A stretch of 7,288 bases of DNA from an uncultured Oscillospiraceae bacterium (GTDB taxonomy: Bacteria; Bacillota; Clostridia; Oscillospirales; Oscillospiraceae): assembly GCA_934630985.1 (NCBI GenBank), contig CAKTXO010000068.1:1-7288 (forward strand), written 5' to 3'. The position numbers and the translations under genes are program-made. The notes under the pieces were generated by a model. That model saw only the letters and a list, made by a program, of their open reading frames with translations. It searched no databases and was not told the DNA's origin. Below, piece after piece: positions 1 to 6,849 of the stretch. Every line of letters starts with the position of its first letter. Within the stretch, counting starts at the first letter, position 1.

Positions 1-2826
1 GAAGGCTCTCTTGCCCAGAAGCTGGAGGAGCTGTCTTTGCTGATGGCAGGCTACGACAGCCTCTGCGCCCGGGGAAAACGGGATCCCAGAGATCAGATGA
101 CCTGGCTTTTAGAGCAGTTGGAAGAGGGTACCTTTGCCCAGGAGCATGTATTCTACATAGACGGTTTCCCGGATTTTACCAGACAAAATCTGGCGATTCT
201 GGAATTTCTGATGGAAAACGCAAAGGATGTCACTATCAGCCTGAACTGCGATCGGATTGACTCCAAGCTGCTGGCCTTTGAAAAGGCCGGACAGACGGCA
301 AAGCTATTGTATAACGCCGCCAAGCGGGCGGGGGTTCCCGTTTCCGTGGAGGTGATTGCGCCCAGGCAAGACGGATTGCACTCTGTCCGGGAAAAGCTGT
401 TCCAGGGGAGTATTGTGCAGGGGGAGGCCGGAGATGCGGTGAGGCTGGTTCGCCGAACCAGCGTTTATGCCGAGTGCCTGTTGGCGGCGCACCGGGTGCG
501 GGAGCTGGCGGCAGATGGGGCAAGGTATCGGGACATTGCGGTGGTGTGCACGGATATGGGGGCCTATCAGCCCTTCATGGATTTGGTGTTCCACCGGTTT
601 CACATTCCGCTGTACCGTTCGGGCACCGAGGAAATCCTGACCACCGGTGTCATCGCCACGGTGATCGCCGGCCTGGAAGCGGCGGTAGGGGGCTTTGAGC
701 TTCGGGATGTGCTGGGGTATCTGCGTTCTCCGCTGTCGCCGTTGGACGTGGACACCTGTGACCAGGTGGAAAACTACGCCGTCACCTGGGCTCTGCGGGG
801 GAAGGCATGGACGGAAAACTGGACGGGTCATCCGGATGGCCTTGGCGGCGTGTGGGATGAGGATTCCCAGACCCGGCTGGCGGCTCTGAATGCCGCCCGG
901 GCCCAGACGATTGACCCGCTCGTCCGGCTGCGGAATCGGTTCCGGGAGGCAACCTGCCTGAAGCAGCAGGTTTTGGGGCTCTACGAATTTTTGAAGGAAA
1001 TCTGTCTTGCGGAAAGGCTCACCGATCTTGCCCGGGAATTGGAAGCAGAGGGGGAGCCCCGACAGGCTCAGATTTTGAATCAGCTGTGGGAGATTCTGAT
1101 TTCCGCTCTGGAGCAGATGTATGCGGTGCTGGGGGATACGGCCTGGGAGACGGAGCATTTTGTGCGGCTTCTGCGGCTGCTGCTGAGCCAGTACGACGTG
1201 GGCACCATTCCGCCGGTGCTGGATGCGGTGCAGATGGGCCCGGTGGATGCCATGCGCTGCAACCGGCAGGCGCATCTGATTGTGCTGGGTGCGGAGGAAG
1301 GAAAGCTTCCCGGCTACAGCGGCTCCGCCGGTGTGTTAACAGATCAGGAGCGGGTGCAGCTGCGCTCCCTGGGAGTGCCTCTCACCGGTGGCTCCGTAGA
1401 GGGCATTCAGGCAGAATTCGCGGAGATTTACGGCGTGTTCTGCGGGGCGCGGCAATCCATTCTCGTCAGCTGCGCCGGGGAGCAGCCATCCTTTCTATAT
1501 CATCGGCTGGCGAAGCTGGCAGGCGGCGAGACCGAGACAGTGAGCCTTCCGGGCTTTGCCCAGGCGGACGGAACCGAGGCGGGGGTCTATCTTGCCCGGT
1601 GGGACGCGGAGAGCCTGGCGGAAAGGCTGGATGTGCTTCCCGGCTATCGGGAGACGGAGGGCGCAAAGGGCTATACCCTGGGAAGGGTTGCGCGGAACAG
1701 CGTGGAGGGGCTCTATGGCAGGACGCTGAATCTGTCCGCCTCTCAGATCGACCGGCAGGCGGAGTGTCGGCTTTCCTATTTTCTGAAATACGGTCTTCGT
1801 GCCCGGGAACGGAAGCAGGCGGCCATCGACCCGGCGGAATTCGGTACTTATGTCCATGCGGTTCTGGAAAATACTGCCCGGTGCGTCCGGGATATGGGCG
1901 GTTTTCACAACGTTACGCTGGAAGAAACCATGAAAATTGCCCATGATTTCAGTGAGCGTTATGCCGATGAGCGGTTCCGGCAGCTGGACAGCCAGCGGAT
2001 GAGCTACCTCTTCCGCCGGAATCTGGAGGAGCTGGACATGGTGGTTCGGGAACTGTGGGCGGAGCTGAGCCAGTCGGAGTTCCAACCGGAGCAGTTTGAG
2101 CTGGGCTTTGGCCGGGGGGAGAAAATGCCTGCCATTGCCATTGAAAATCCGGAAATGAACGCAGTTCTTCGGGGCTTTGTGGATCGGGTGGATGTGTGGG
2201 ATTCCGAGGCCAGCACCTATTATCGGGTGGTGGACTACAAAACCGGAAAAAAGGATTTTGACTACTGCGACGTGTTCAACGGCGTGGGGCTGCAAATGCT
2301 TCTGTACCTCTTTGCTTTGGCAGAGGGCGGCGAGGGGCTGCTGGGCGATCACCCGATTCCAGCGGGGGTGCAGTATTTTCCGGCCCGGGCTCCCTATCTT
2401 TCGGCGGAAGGCAGGCTTAACGAGGAGCAGGCGGAAAAGGAACGCTCAGTCCAGTGGAAGCGAAAAGGACTGCTTCTGAAGGACGAGGCGGTGCTGAAAG
2501 CCATGGAGCCGGGAGAAAATTCCGCAAGACTTTGCTGCACCGTCAAAAAGGACGGAAGCCTGTCCGGCGATATCGCGGACAGAGATCAGCTGAAGCTGCT
2601 GAAGAAATTCGTGTTCCGGGTGCTCAGCCGGATGGTGGAGGACATTGCCTCCGGAGATGTGGAGCCCAATCCCTACACCCGGGGCACCAGCCACAACGCC
2701 TGCGCCTTCTGCCCCTATGGGGCGGTGTGCCATCAGGCGGACGTGGAGGGCAGACGCAATTATAAGGCCATGACCGCCCAGCGGTTCTGGGAGGAAGTGG
2801 AAAAGGAGATGAACACCCATGGCTGA
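1..2826 (+). CDS. addB: AddB, ATP-dependent helicase/nuclease subunit B (5' partial)
   Basis: Non-catalytic helicase-like and nuclease subunit of AddAB, which resects double-strand breaks for RecA recombination. The reading frame is open from base 1, so the true start lies upstream. The visible part is 941 residues; AddB is usually about 1,100-1,170, so the N-terminus with its Walker A motif is missing. A degenerate helicase motif, GAEEGKLPG, lies at 1288-1314. The C-terminal RecB-family nuclease shows GTYVH (His codon 1855), Asp 2182, the DYKTG motif at 2233-2247 (Asp 2233, Lys 2239) and QMLLY (Gln 2293, Tyr 2305). The four iron-sulfur cysteines of the family are present: one at 1765 (CRLSYF) and three at 2701, 2710 and 2728 (C-x2-C-x5-C). 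The nuclease therefore looks intact. It overlaps addA by 8 nt, implying translational coupling. Identity is very secure. Confidence 0.97.
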   Translation, partial: EGSLAQKLEELSLLMAGYDSLCARGKRDPRDQMTWLLEQLEEGTFAQEHVFYIDGFPDFTRQNLAILEFLMENAKDVTISLNCDRIDSKLLAFEKAGQTAKLLYNAAKRAGVPVSVEVIAPRQDGLHSVREKLFQGSIVQGEAGDAVRLVRRTSVYAECLLAAHRVRELAADGARYRDIAVVCTDMGAYQPFMDLVFHRFHIPLYRSGTEEILTTGVIATVIAGLEAAVGGFELRDVLGYLRSPLSPLDVDTCDQVENYAVTWALRGKAWTENWTGHPDGLGGVWDEDSQTRLAALNAARAQTIDPLVRLRNRFREATCLKQQVLGLYEFLKEICLAERLTDLARELEAEGEPRQAQILNQLWEILISALEQMYAVLGDTAWETEHFVRLLRLLLSQYDVGTIPPVLDAVQMGPVDAMRCNRQAHLIVLGAEEGKLPGYSGSAGVLTDQERVQLRSLGVPLTGGSVEGIQAEFAEIYGVFCGARQSILVSCAGEQPSFLYHRLAKLAGGETETVSLPGFAQADGTEAGVYLARWDAESLAERLDVLPGYRETEGAKGYTLGRVARNSVEGLYGRTLNLSASQIDRQAECRLSYFLKYGLRARERKQAAIDPAEFGTYVHAVLENTARCVRDMGGFHNVTLEETMKIAHDFSERYADERFRQLDSQRMSYLFRRNLEELDMVVRELWAELSQSEFQPEQFELGFGRGEKMPAIAIENPEMNAVLRGFVDRVDVWDSEASTYYRVVDYKTGKKDFDYCDVFNGVGLQMLLYLFALAEGGEGLLGDHPIPAGVQYFPARAPYLSAEGRLNEEQAEKERSVQWKRKGLLLKDEAVLKAMEPGENSARLCCTVKKDGSLSGDIADRDQLKLLKKFVFRVLSRMVEDIASGDVEPNPYTRGTSHNACAFCPYGAVCHQADVEGRRNYKAMTAQRFWEEVEKEMNTHG
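2803..2808 (+). promoter_or_regulatory. Ribosome binding site of addA
   Basis: AAGGAG lies inside the last codons of addB, 10 nt before the ATG at 2819. It supports that ATG as the addA start. The first residues from there (MAEKLTPQQEQAV) also fit the usual N-terminal Q motif of AddA. Confidence 0.75.
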
Positions 2827-5800
2827 GAAGCTGACACCCCAGCAGGAGCAGGCGGTCACCAATCGGGGCGGGCGGCTGCTGGTTTCCGCCGCTGCCGGTT
2901 CGGGAAAAACCAAGGTGCTGATCGACCGGCTGATGACCTATCTGACGGATCCCAATGACCCTGCCAATCTGGATGATTTTCTGATGATTACCTACACCAA
3001 GGCCGCCGCGGCGGAACTCCGGGGGAAAATCGCCAAAAAGCTCAGCGAGCGGATTGCCCAGGAGCCGGAGAAGACCCATCTGCAAAAGCAGATGCAGCGG
3101 CAGTTTCTGGCGAAAATTTCTACGGTTCACGGCTTCTGCTCGGATATTCTCCGGGAATATGCTTATCGGCTGGATATTCCGGCGGATTTCCGGGTGGCAG
3201 ACGAAAACGAGTGCCGGGAAATCCGGGAGCGGGTGCTGGAGGATCTTCTTGACCGGGCCTATGAAAGCGAGGACGTCCCGGAATTCCGAGCCTTTATCGA
3301 GTCCCAGGGTCTGGGTCGGGACGACCGGCTGGTGCCGCAAATTATCGAAAAGGTCTATGACAGCGCCCGGTGCCATCTGAACCCCCAGGGCTGGCTGCAG
3401 GAATGCCTGGAACTGCTGGAAACGGCGGAAATTCAGGATGCCGGACAGACGATCTGGGGAAAGAGTCTGATGGACGACCTGGACGAATATCTGGACAGTC
3501 AGATTTCCATATTCCGCCAGTGTATCCGGCGGCTGGAGTGCTGCGACGGGCTGGAAAAACCGATTCTCAATTTTCAGGATACCCTTCATCAGCTGGAAAG
3601 CATGAAGGAAAAAACCACCTGGGACGAGATCGTGGCCGGGCGGAATGTGAACTACGGCAGGCTGGTATTCCCCAAAAAGAGTGCTGACCCGGAGCTTGCG
3701 GAGCGGGTCAAGGCCGCCCGGAATGCCTGCAAAGCGGGGCTGGAAAAGATGCTGCGCAATTTCACTGACGATTCCGCCCAGATTCTTGCCGATCTGCGCC
3801 AGTCGGCGGAGGGAGCCCAGGGGCTCGTGTGTCTGGTGGAGCAGTTTTCTCAGGATTATCGCCGAGCCAAGAGAAGCCGGAGAATTCTGGATTTCAGCGA
3901 TTTGGAGCAGTACACCCTGGATTTGTTGGTAGGAAAATCCCGGGGAACGCCAACCGTAGCAGCGGGGGAAATTGGCAGTCGGTTCCGGGAAATCCTGGTG
4001 GACGAATACCAGGACTCCAACGCGGTGCAGGATGCCATTTTTGACGCCCTCAGCCGAAAACGGCAGAACTGCTTTCTGGTAGGCGATGTAAAACAGTCTA
4101 TCTATCAGTTCCGGCTGGCAGACCCGGGAATTTTTCTGGAAAAATACAACCAATACGGAAGCCCGGAGGAGGCTCAGCCCGGAGAGGGACGGAAGGTGCT
4201 GCTCAGCCACAATTTTCGCTCCGGCGCGGAGGTCATTGAAGGGGTGAATCAGGTATTCACCGCCTGTATGACCCCGAAGGTGGGGGGGCTGTACTACACC
4301 GAAGCGGAGGCTCTCCGGGAGGGCGTGCCCCATGTCCGTCTGCCGGAGCCGGGGGTGGAGCTGTACGCCTTGGAGACGGTTTCTGATACCTATGCCGAGG
4401 AGGCGGACTTCGTTGCCGGACGGATTCAGGAAATGTTGGATTCCGGTACGTTAATCCGGGGAAAGGAGAGCCTGCGGCCGGTGGGGCCGGAGGATATCGT
4501 GATCCTTCTGCGCTCTCCGGGCAGTGCTGCCGGATATTTCCAGCGGGCGCTGGAAAACCGGGGTATTCGCTGCACCACAGGGGGCGGAACGGATTTGCTG
4601 CAAACCCGGGAGGTGGAGACCCTGCGAAGCCTTTTGCAGACCGTTCAGAATCCCAGGCAGGACATCCCGCTGCTCAGCATTCTGGCAAGCCCGGTGTTCG
4701 GCCTTACCGCGGACGATCTGGCAAAAATCCGGGCAGGGAAGACCAAGGAGAGTTTTTACGATGCCCTGCTGGAAAGCCGGGAGCCAAAGGCAGAGAAATT
4801 CCTCCGGGTGCTGGAGCTGCTTCGCCGGGAAGCTAGGTACAGCACCCTGACAGGTCTTCTGGAAACCTGCCTGACGCAGACCCGAATGGACAGCCTCTTT
4901 GCCGCTATGCCCGGAGGCGAGACCCGGGCGGAAAATTTACAGACCTTCTTCCAATACGCCTGTGACTTTGAAAACGGCACCCACCGGTCGCTGGCGGCCT
5001 TTTTGGATCATTTGGACAGAATGCAGGAGCGGGGGCTGGTGGTCTCCGGTACGGCGGGAGCCGGGTGCGTCAGCATTATGAGCATTCACAAGTCCAAGGG
5101 ACTGGAATTTCCGGTTGTGTTCCTGTGCAACCTTTCCCGGCGGTTCAATCAGGAGGACTTGCGGGCGCAAATTCTCTGCGACAAGGAGCTGGGGCTGGGT
5201 CTGAGCGCGGTGGATCGGCAGAACCGGGTTCGCTACCCAACTCTTTCCAAGCGAGCCATTGGAGCCAGAATGGCGGCCCAGAGTATTTCCGAGGAAATGC
5301 GGGTGCTCTACGTTGCCATGACCCGAGCCAAGGATCGTCTGGTGATGACCTATGCCTCTCAGACCCTGGAAAAGGATTTGCAGACCATGGCTCTGCGCCG
5401 GGACTTTGACGGCGGGGAGCTGCTGTGCCGGGAGGCAGACTGCATGGGCGACTGGGTGCTGCTGGCGGCAATGGGTAGAATTGAGGCCGGGGCTTTGCAC
5501 GACATCGGCGGAAGGCCGGAGACTCTGACCCACGGGGAATACCTGTGGCGCATTGAGACCCCAAAGCCCCAGCAGGCGCAGACCCAGGCTTCCGGCGAGG
5601 AGCCGAAGGAAACCGCCGCGATACCGGAGAACCTGGAAGGAATGCTCAGATCGGCACTGTCCTACCGGTATGCGCACACCGCCGCAACCGAAACTCCCTC
5701 CAAGCAGACGGCCACCGGCCGGAAGGGACGGCAGAAGGACGCGGAGGCGGCGGAAAGCGCGGGCAACGCAAAGCCGGCAGAGCGCAGCTGGCGGCAGCCG

Positions 5801-6328
5801 GATTTTCTGTCCCGGCAGGCTTCGGGAAAGACCTACGGCAGTGCCATGCACGCCGCCCTGCAATATATCCGATACGAAGACTGCGGCGGCTCCGAGGCGG
5901 TTTCCCGGGAAATTCAAAGGCTGGTAAAGGGGAAATTCCTAACACAGGAGCAGGGGAGCCTGGTTCGCTGTGACCAGCTGGCTCGGTTCTTCCAGTCGGA
6001 GATCGGAAAGAAACTGCGTTCCGGTACCCGGTATCTGCGGGAATTCAAGTTCTCTATTCTGGATGCCGGACGGCACTACGGAGAAGGGCTGGAGGACGAG
6101 CAGGTGCTTTTACAGGGTGTTGTGGACTGCGCCCTGCTGGAAGAGGACGGCATTACCATCCTGGACTTCAAAACCGACCGGGTCACCGAGGAAACGGCGG
6201 CCACCGCGGCGGACAGGTACCGGCTTCAGGTGGAGACCTATGCCGACGCGCTGACGAGAATTTACGAAATGCCCGTGAAGGCACGGTATCTCTACTTCTT
6301 CAGCATCGATAGGTTCGTGGAGGTATGA
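2819..6328 (+). CDS. addA: AddA, ATP-dependent helicase/nuclease subunit A
   Basis: UvrD/RecB-type superfamily 1 helicase with a C-terminal nuclease; the motor subunit of AddAB, acting in the cytoplasm on broken DNA ends. At 1,169 residues it is close to the usual 1,200-1,240. Visible motifs in order: Q motif LTPQQ (5-9); Walker A AAAGSGKT (24-31); Ia TYTKAAAAEL (58-67); STVHGFC (101-107); Walker B VDEYQD (394-399); III GDVKQ (422-426); IV SHNFRS (463-468); V IHKSKGLEF (756-764); VI LYVAMTRAKDR (830-840). The nuclease has His1011, Asp1103, the DFKTD motif (Asp1116, Lys1118), Gln1137 and Tyr1141. All catalytic residues are in place. A polar, low-complexity stretch at about 915-990 joins the helicase and nuclease parts. 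No obvious intrinsic terminator with a T-run follows on this strand. Confidence 0.98.
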   Translation: MAEKLTPQQEQAVTNRGGRLLVSAAAGSGKTKVLIDRLMTYLTDPNDPANLDDFLMITYTKAAAAELRGKIAKKLSERIAQEPEKTHLQKQMQRQFLAKISTVHGFCSDILREYAYRLDIPADFRVADENECREIRERVLEDLLDRAYESEDVPEFRAFIESQGLGRDDRLVPQIIEKVYDSARCHLNPQGWLQECLELLETAEIQDAGQTIWGKSLMDDLDEYLDSQISIFRQCIRRLECCDGLEKPILNFQDTLHQLESMKEKTTWDEIVAGRNVNYGRLVFPKKSADPELAERVKAARNACKAGLEKMLRNFTDDSAQILADLRQSAEGAQGLVCLVEQFSQDYRRAKRSRRILDFSDLEQYTLDLLVGKSRGTPTVAAGEIGSRFREILVDEYQDSNAVQDAIFDALSRKRQNCFLVGDVKQSIYQFRLADPGIFLEKYNQYGSPEEAQPGEGRKVLLSHNFRSGAEVIEGVNQVFTACMTPKVGGLYYTEAEALREGVPHVRLPEPGVELYALETVSDTYAEEADFVAGRIQEMLDSGTLIRGKESLRPVGPEDIVILLRSPGSAAGYFQRALENRGIRCTTGGGTDLLQTREVETLRSLLQTVQNPRQDIPLLSILASPVFGLTADDLAKIRAGKTKESFYDALLESREPKAEKFLRVLELLRREARYSTLTGLLETCLTQTRMDSLFAAMPGGETRAENLQTFFQYACDFENGTHRSLAAFLDHLDRMQERGLVVSGTAGAGCVSIMSIHKSKGLEFPVVFLCNLSRRFNQEDLRAQILCDKELGLGLSAVDRQNRVRYPTLSKRAIGARMAAQSISEEMRVLYVAMTRAKDRLVMTYASQTLEKDLQTMALRRDFDGGELLCREADCMGDWVLLAAMGRIEAGALHDIGGRPETLTHGEYLWRIETPKPQQAQTQASGEEPKETAAIPENLEGMLRSALSYRYAHTAATETPSKQTATGRKGRQKDAEAAESAGNAKPAERSWRQPDFLSRQASGKTYGSAMHAALQYIRYEDCGGSEAVSREIQRLVKGKFLTQEQGSLVRCDQLARFFQSEIGKKLRSGTRYLREFKFSILDAGRHYGEGLEDEQVLLQGVVDCALLEEDGITILDFKTDRVTEETAATAADRYRLQVETYADALTRIYEMPVKARYLYFFSIDRFVEV

Positions 6329-6352
6329 AGAGCACTCACGTTATCCGAGTGT

Positions 6353-6391
6353 GTCAGAAAACCCGTCCATTGCAACCCGAAGTATTCTGAC
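6353..6391. repeat. Inverted repeat GTCAGAA/TTCTGAC
   Basis: Two perfect 7-base arms, 6353-6359 and 6385-6391, enclose a 25-base spacer. The long spacer makes it a weak hairpin. It may be incidental or one edge of the larger structured region that follows. Confidence 0.4.
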
Positions 6392-6409
6392 CCGCTTCCG
6401 GCGATGCGG

Positions 6410-6501
6410 CCGGGGGATTCTTAAGGGGGCGGCTTTTCGGCAGCGCCCCTTAAGCCGGCTTCTTCTCAATGTTCTTGCCGGGACAAGAACATTGCCCCCG
6501 G
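6410..6501. ncRNA. Candidate structured RNA or intergenic element (three-way junction)
   Basis: Three nested stems can be drawn by eye. P1 pairs CCGGGGG (6410-6416) with CCCCCGG (6495-6501). P2 pairs 6420-6431 with 6444-6454 (CTTAAGGGGGCG / CGCCCCTTAAG, one bulged G), with a 12-nt loop. P3 pairs CAATGTTCTTG (6467-6477) with CAAGAACATTG (6484-6494), a perfect 11 bp around a 6-nt loop. P3 ends exactly where the 3' strand of P1 begins, which would allow coaxial stacking. The strand cannot be decided, because the stems are nearly all Watson-Crick. No T-run follows on either strand, so it is not a plain intrinsic terminator. A competing stem CCGGC/GCCGG (6398-6413) overlaps P1. It does not match a family I can name. 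It could be an RNA gene, a dispersed repeat or the 3' end of addBA mRNA. Confidence 0.45.
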
Positions 6502-6535
6502 AGGGTCCAGCACCGAAATACTAATGGAGAGCATG

Positions 6536-6565
6536 AATTTACGCACAACCTCTCACTCTTGACAA
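6536..6565 (-). promoter_or_regulatory. Possible sigma-A-type promoter facing the structured element
   Basis: On the minus strand, TTGTCA (6565-6560, one mismatch to TTGACA) is followed after 18 nt by TAAATT (6541-6536, four of six to TATAAT). Transcription would start near 6529 and run into the inverted repeats at 6410-6501. The -10 match is modest, so this is a suggestion only. Confidence 0.3.
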
Positions 6566-6610
6566 CGACGGCATCAGAAGAACGCATACAGAATGGAAAT
6601 CTTTGGGATG

Positions 6611-6645
6611 AAAAAGCCCCGGGGCACTGTTGATGCCCCGGGGCT
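6611..6645 (-). terminator. Intrinsic terminator of the spoVA-linked operon
   Basis: A perfect 12-bp inverted repeat (arms 6634-6645 and 6615-6626, AGCCCCGGGGCA / TGCCCCGGGGCT) with a 7-nt loop is followed on the minus strand by a T-run (6615-6611). It begins 15 nt after the stop of the 42-codon Asn/Gln-rich gene. This is a classic Rho-independent terminator. Read on the plus strand it lacks a T-run, so it probably acts in one direction only. Confidence 0.93.
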
Positions 6646-6660
6646 GCTGCTTTGCCGCTG

Positions 6661-6789
6661 TCAACGACTGTTGCGGCTCTGGTTGTTGTTCTGATTCTGG
6701 TTCTGCTGGTTCTGGTTCTGATTCTGGTTCTGCTGGTTCTGGTTGCTGTTCTGATTCTGCTGATTCTGATTTCGGTTCTGATGATTCAT
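6661..6789 (-). CDS. Small Asn/Gln-rich repeat protein, last cistron after spoVAE
   Basis: This is a 42-residue ORF. Composition is extreme: 18 Asn, 16 Gln, 3 Arg, 3 Ser, 1 His and the initiator Met, with no other hydrophobic, acidic or aromatic residue. Residues 7-33 are three copies of a 9-residue unit, NQNQQNQN plus Ser or Gln. The start is the ATG at 6789, because GGGAGGA lies 7 nt upstream; an in-frame ATG at 6813 would add eight residues (MNAWEESE) but has no good ribosome binding site. It lies 60 nt downstream of spoVAE and ends 15 nt before a strong terminator, so it should be cotranscribed with spoVA, in the forespore if that operon is controlled as in Bacillus (sigma G). No family is recognised. 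Gamma-type small acid-soluble spore proteins and some coat proteins are also Asn/Gln-rich, but no homology is claimed. Function unknown. Confidence 0.72.
   Translation of the reverse strand: MNHQNRNQNQQNQNSNQNQQNQNQNQNQQNQNQNNNQSRNSR
6691..6771 (-). repeat. 27-bp tandem repeat, three copies, inside the Asn/Gln-rich gene
   Basis: Units lie at 6745-6771, 6718-6744 and 6691-6717. The second and third are identical over all 27 bases. The first differs from them at four Asn codons by synonymous AAT/AAC changes and at one codon that swaps Gln for Ser. The repeat length is a multiple of three, so unit gain or loss keeps the frame. Confidence 0.9.
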
Positions 6790-6796
6790 TTCGGAT

Positions 6797-6803
6797 TCCT
6801 CCC
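6797..6803 (-). promoter_or_regulatory. Ribosome binding site of the Asn/Gln-rich gene
   Basis: GGGAGGA on the minus strand, 7 nt before the ATG at 6789. It is a strong Shine-Dalgarno match at normal spacing and decides the start over the in-frame ATG at 6813. Confidence 0.78.
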
Positions 6804-6814
6804 AAGCATTCATT

Positions 6815-6828
6815 GCGGCAAAAGCCGC
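6815..6828 (-). other. Small intercistronic hairpin
   Basis: GCGGC and GCCGC form a perfect 5-bp stem with a 4-nt loop, in the 60-nt gap between spoVAE and the Asn/Gln-rich gene. No T-run follows, so it should not terminate transcription. It could stabilise or separate the two parts of the message, or be chance. Confidence 0.4.
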
Positions 6829-6849
6829 TTTCCCAGTGTTCCCCGGATT

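Larger units (their letters stand above)
6329..6610. other. Non-coding gap between convergent operons
   Basis: This 282-nt stretch between the addA stop and the T-run of the opposing terminator has no ORF with a believable start and ribosome binding site on either strand. It is dominated by inverted repeats. A small stem CACTC/GAGTG (6333-6351) comes first, then GTCAGAA/TTCTGAC (6353-6391), then the compact structured block at 6410-6501. A possible minus-strand promoter sits at 6536-6565. No tRNA or rRNA is recognised. Confidence 0.7.

Noticed and set aside
2624..4333. Long minus-strand ORF of 569 codons across the addB-addA junction
   Set aside because: Antisense shadow in GC-rich coding DNA: addB and addA have full family motifs on the other strand, and the predicted protein shows no recognisable domain.
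6325..6390. 21-codon ORF starting at the ATGA that overlaps the addA stop
   Set aside because: GGAGG is only 1 nt from the ATG, too close to work, and the peptide resembles nothing recognisable.
6559..6592. Perfect TTGACA on the plus strand as a promoter
   Set aside because: No acceptable -10 hexamer lies at 16-19 nt, and no plus-strand gene follows.
6329..6610. CRISPR array, tRNA or IS element in the intergenic gap
   Set aside because: No regularly spaced direct repeats, no cloverleaf and no transposase or target-site duplication could be seen.
6539..6805. Minus-strand 88-codon ORF rich in Glu, Pro and Ser
   Set aside because: It overlaps the Asn/Gln gene in another frame, starts at a TTG and reads straight through the terminator hairpin. 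The silent changes between repeat units fit the Asn/Gln frame instead.
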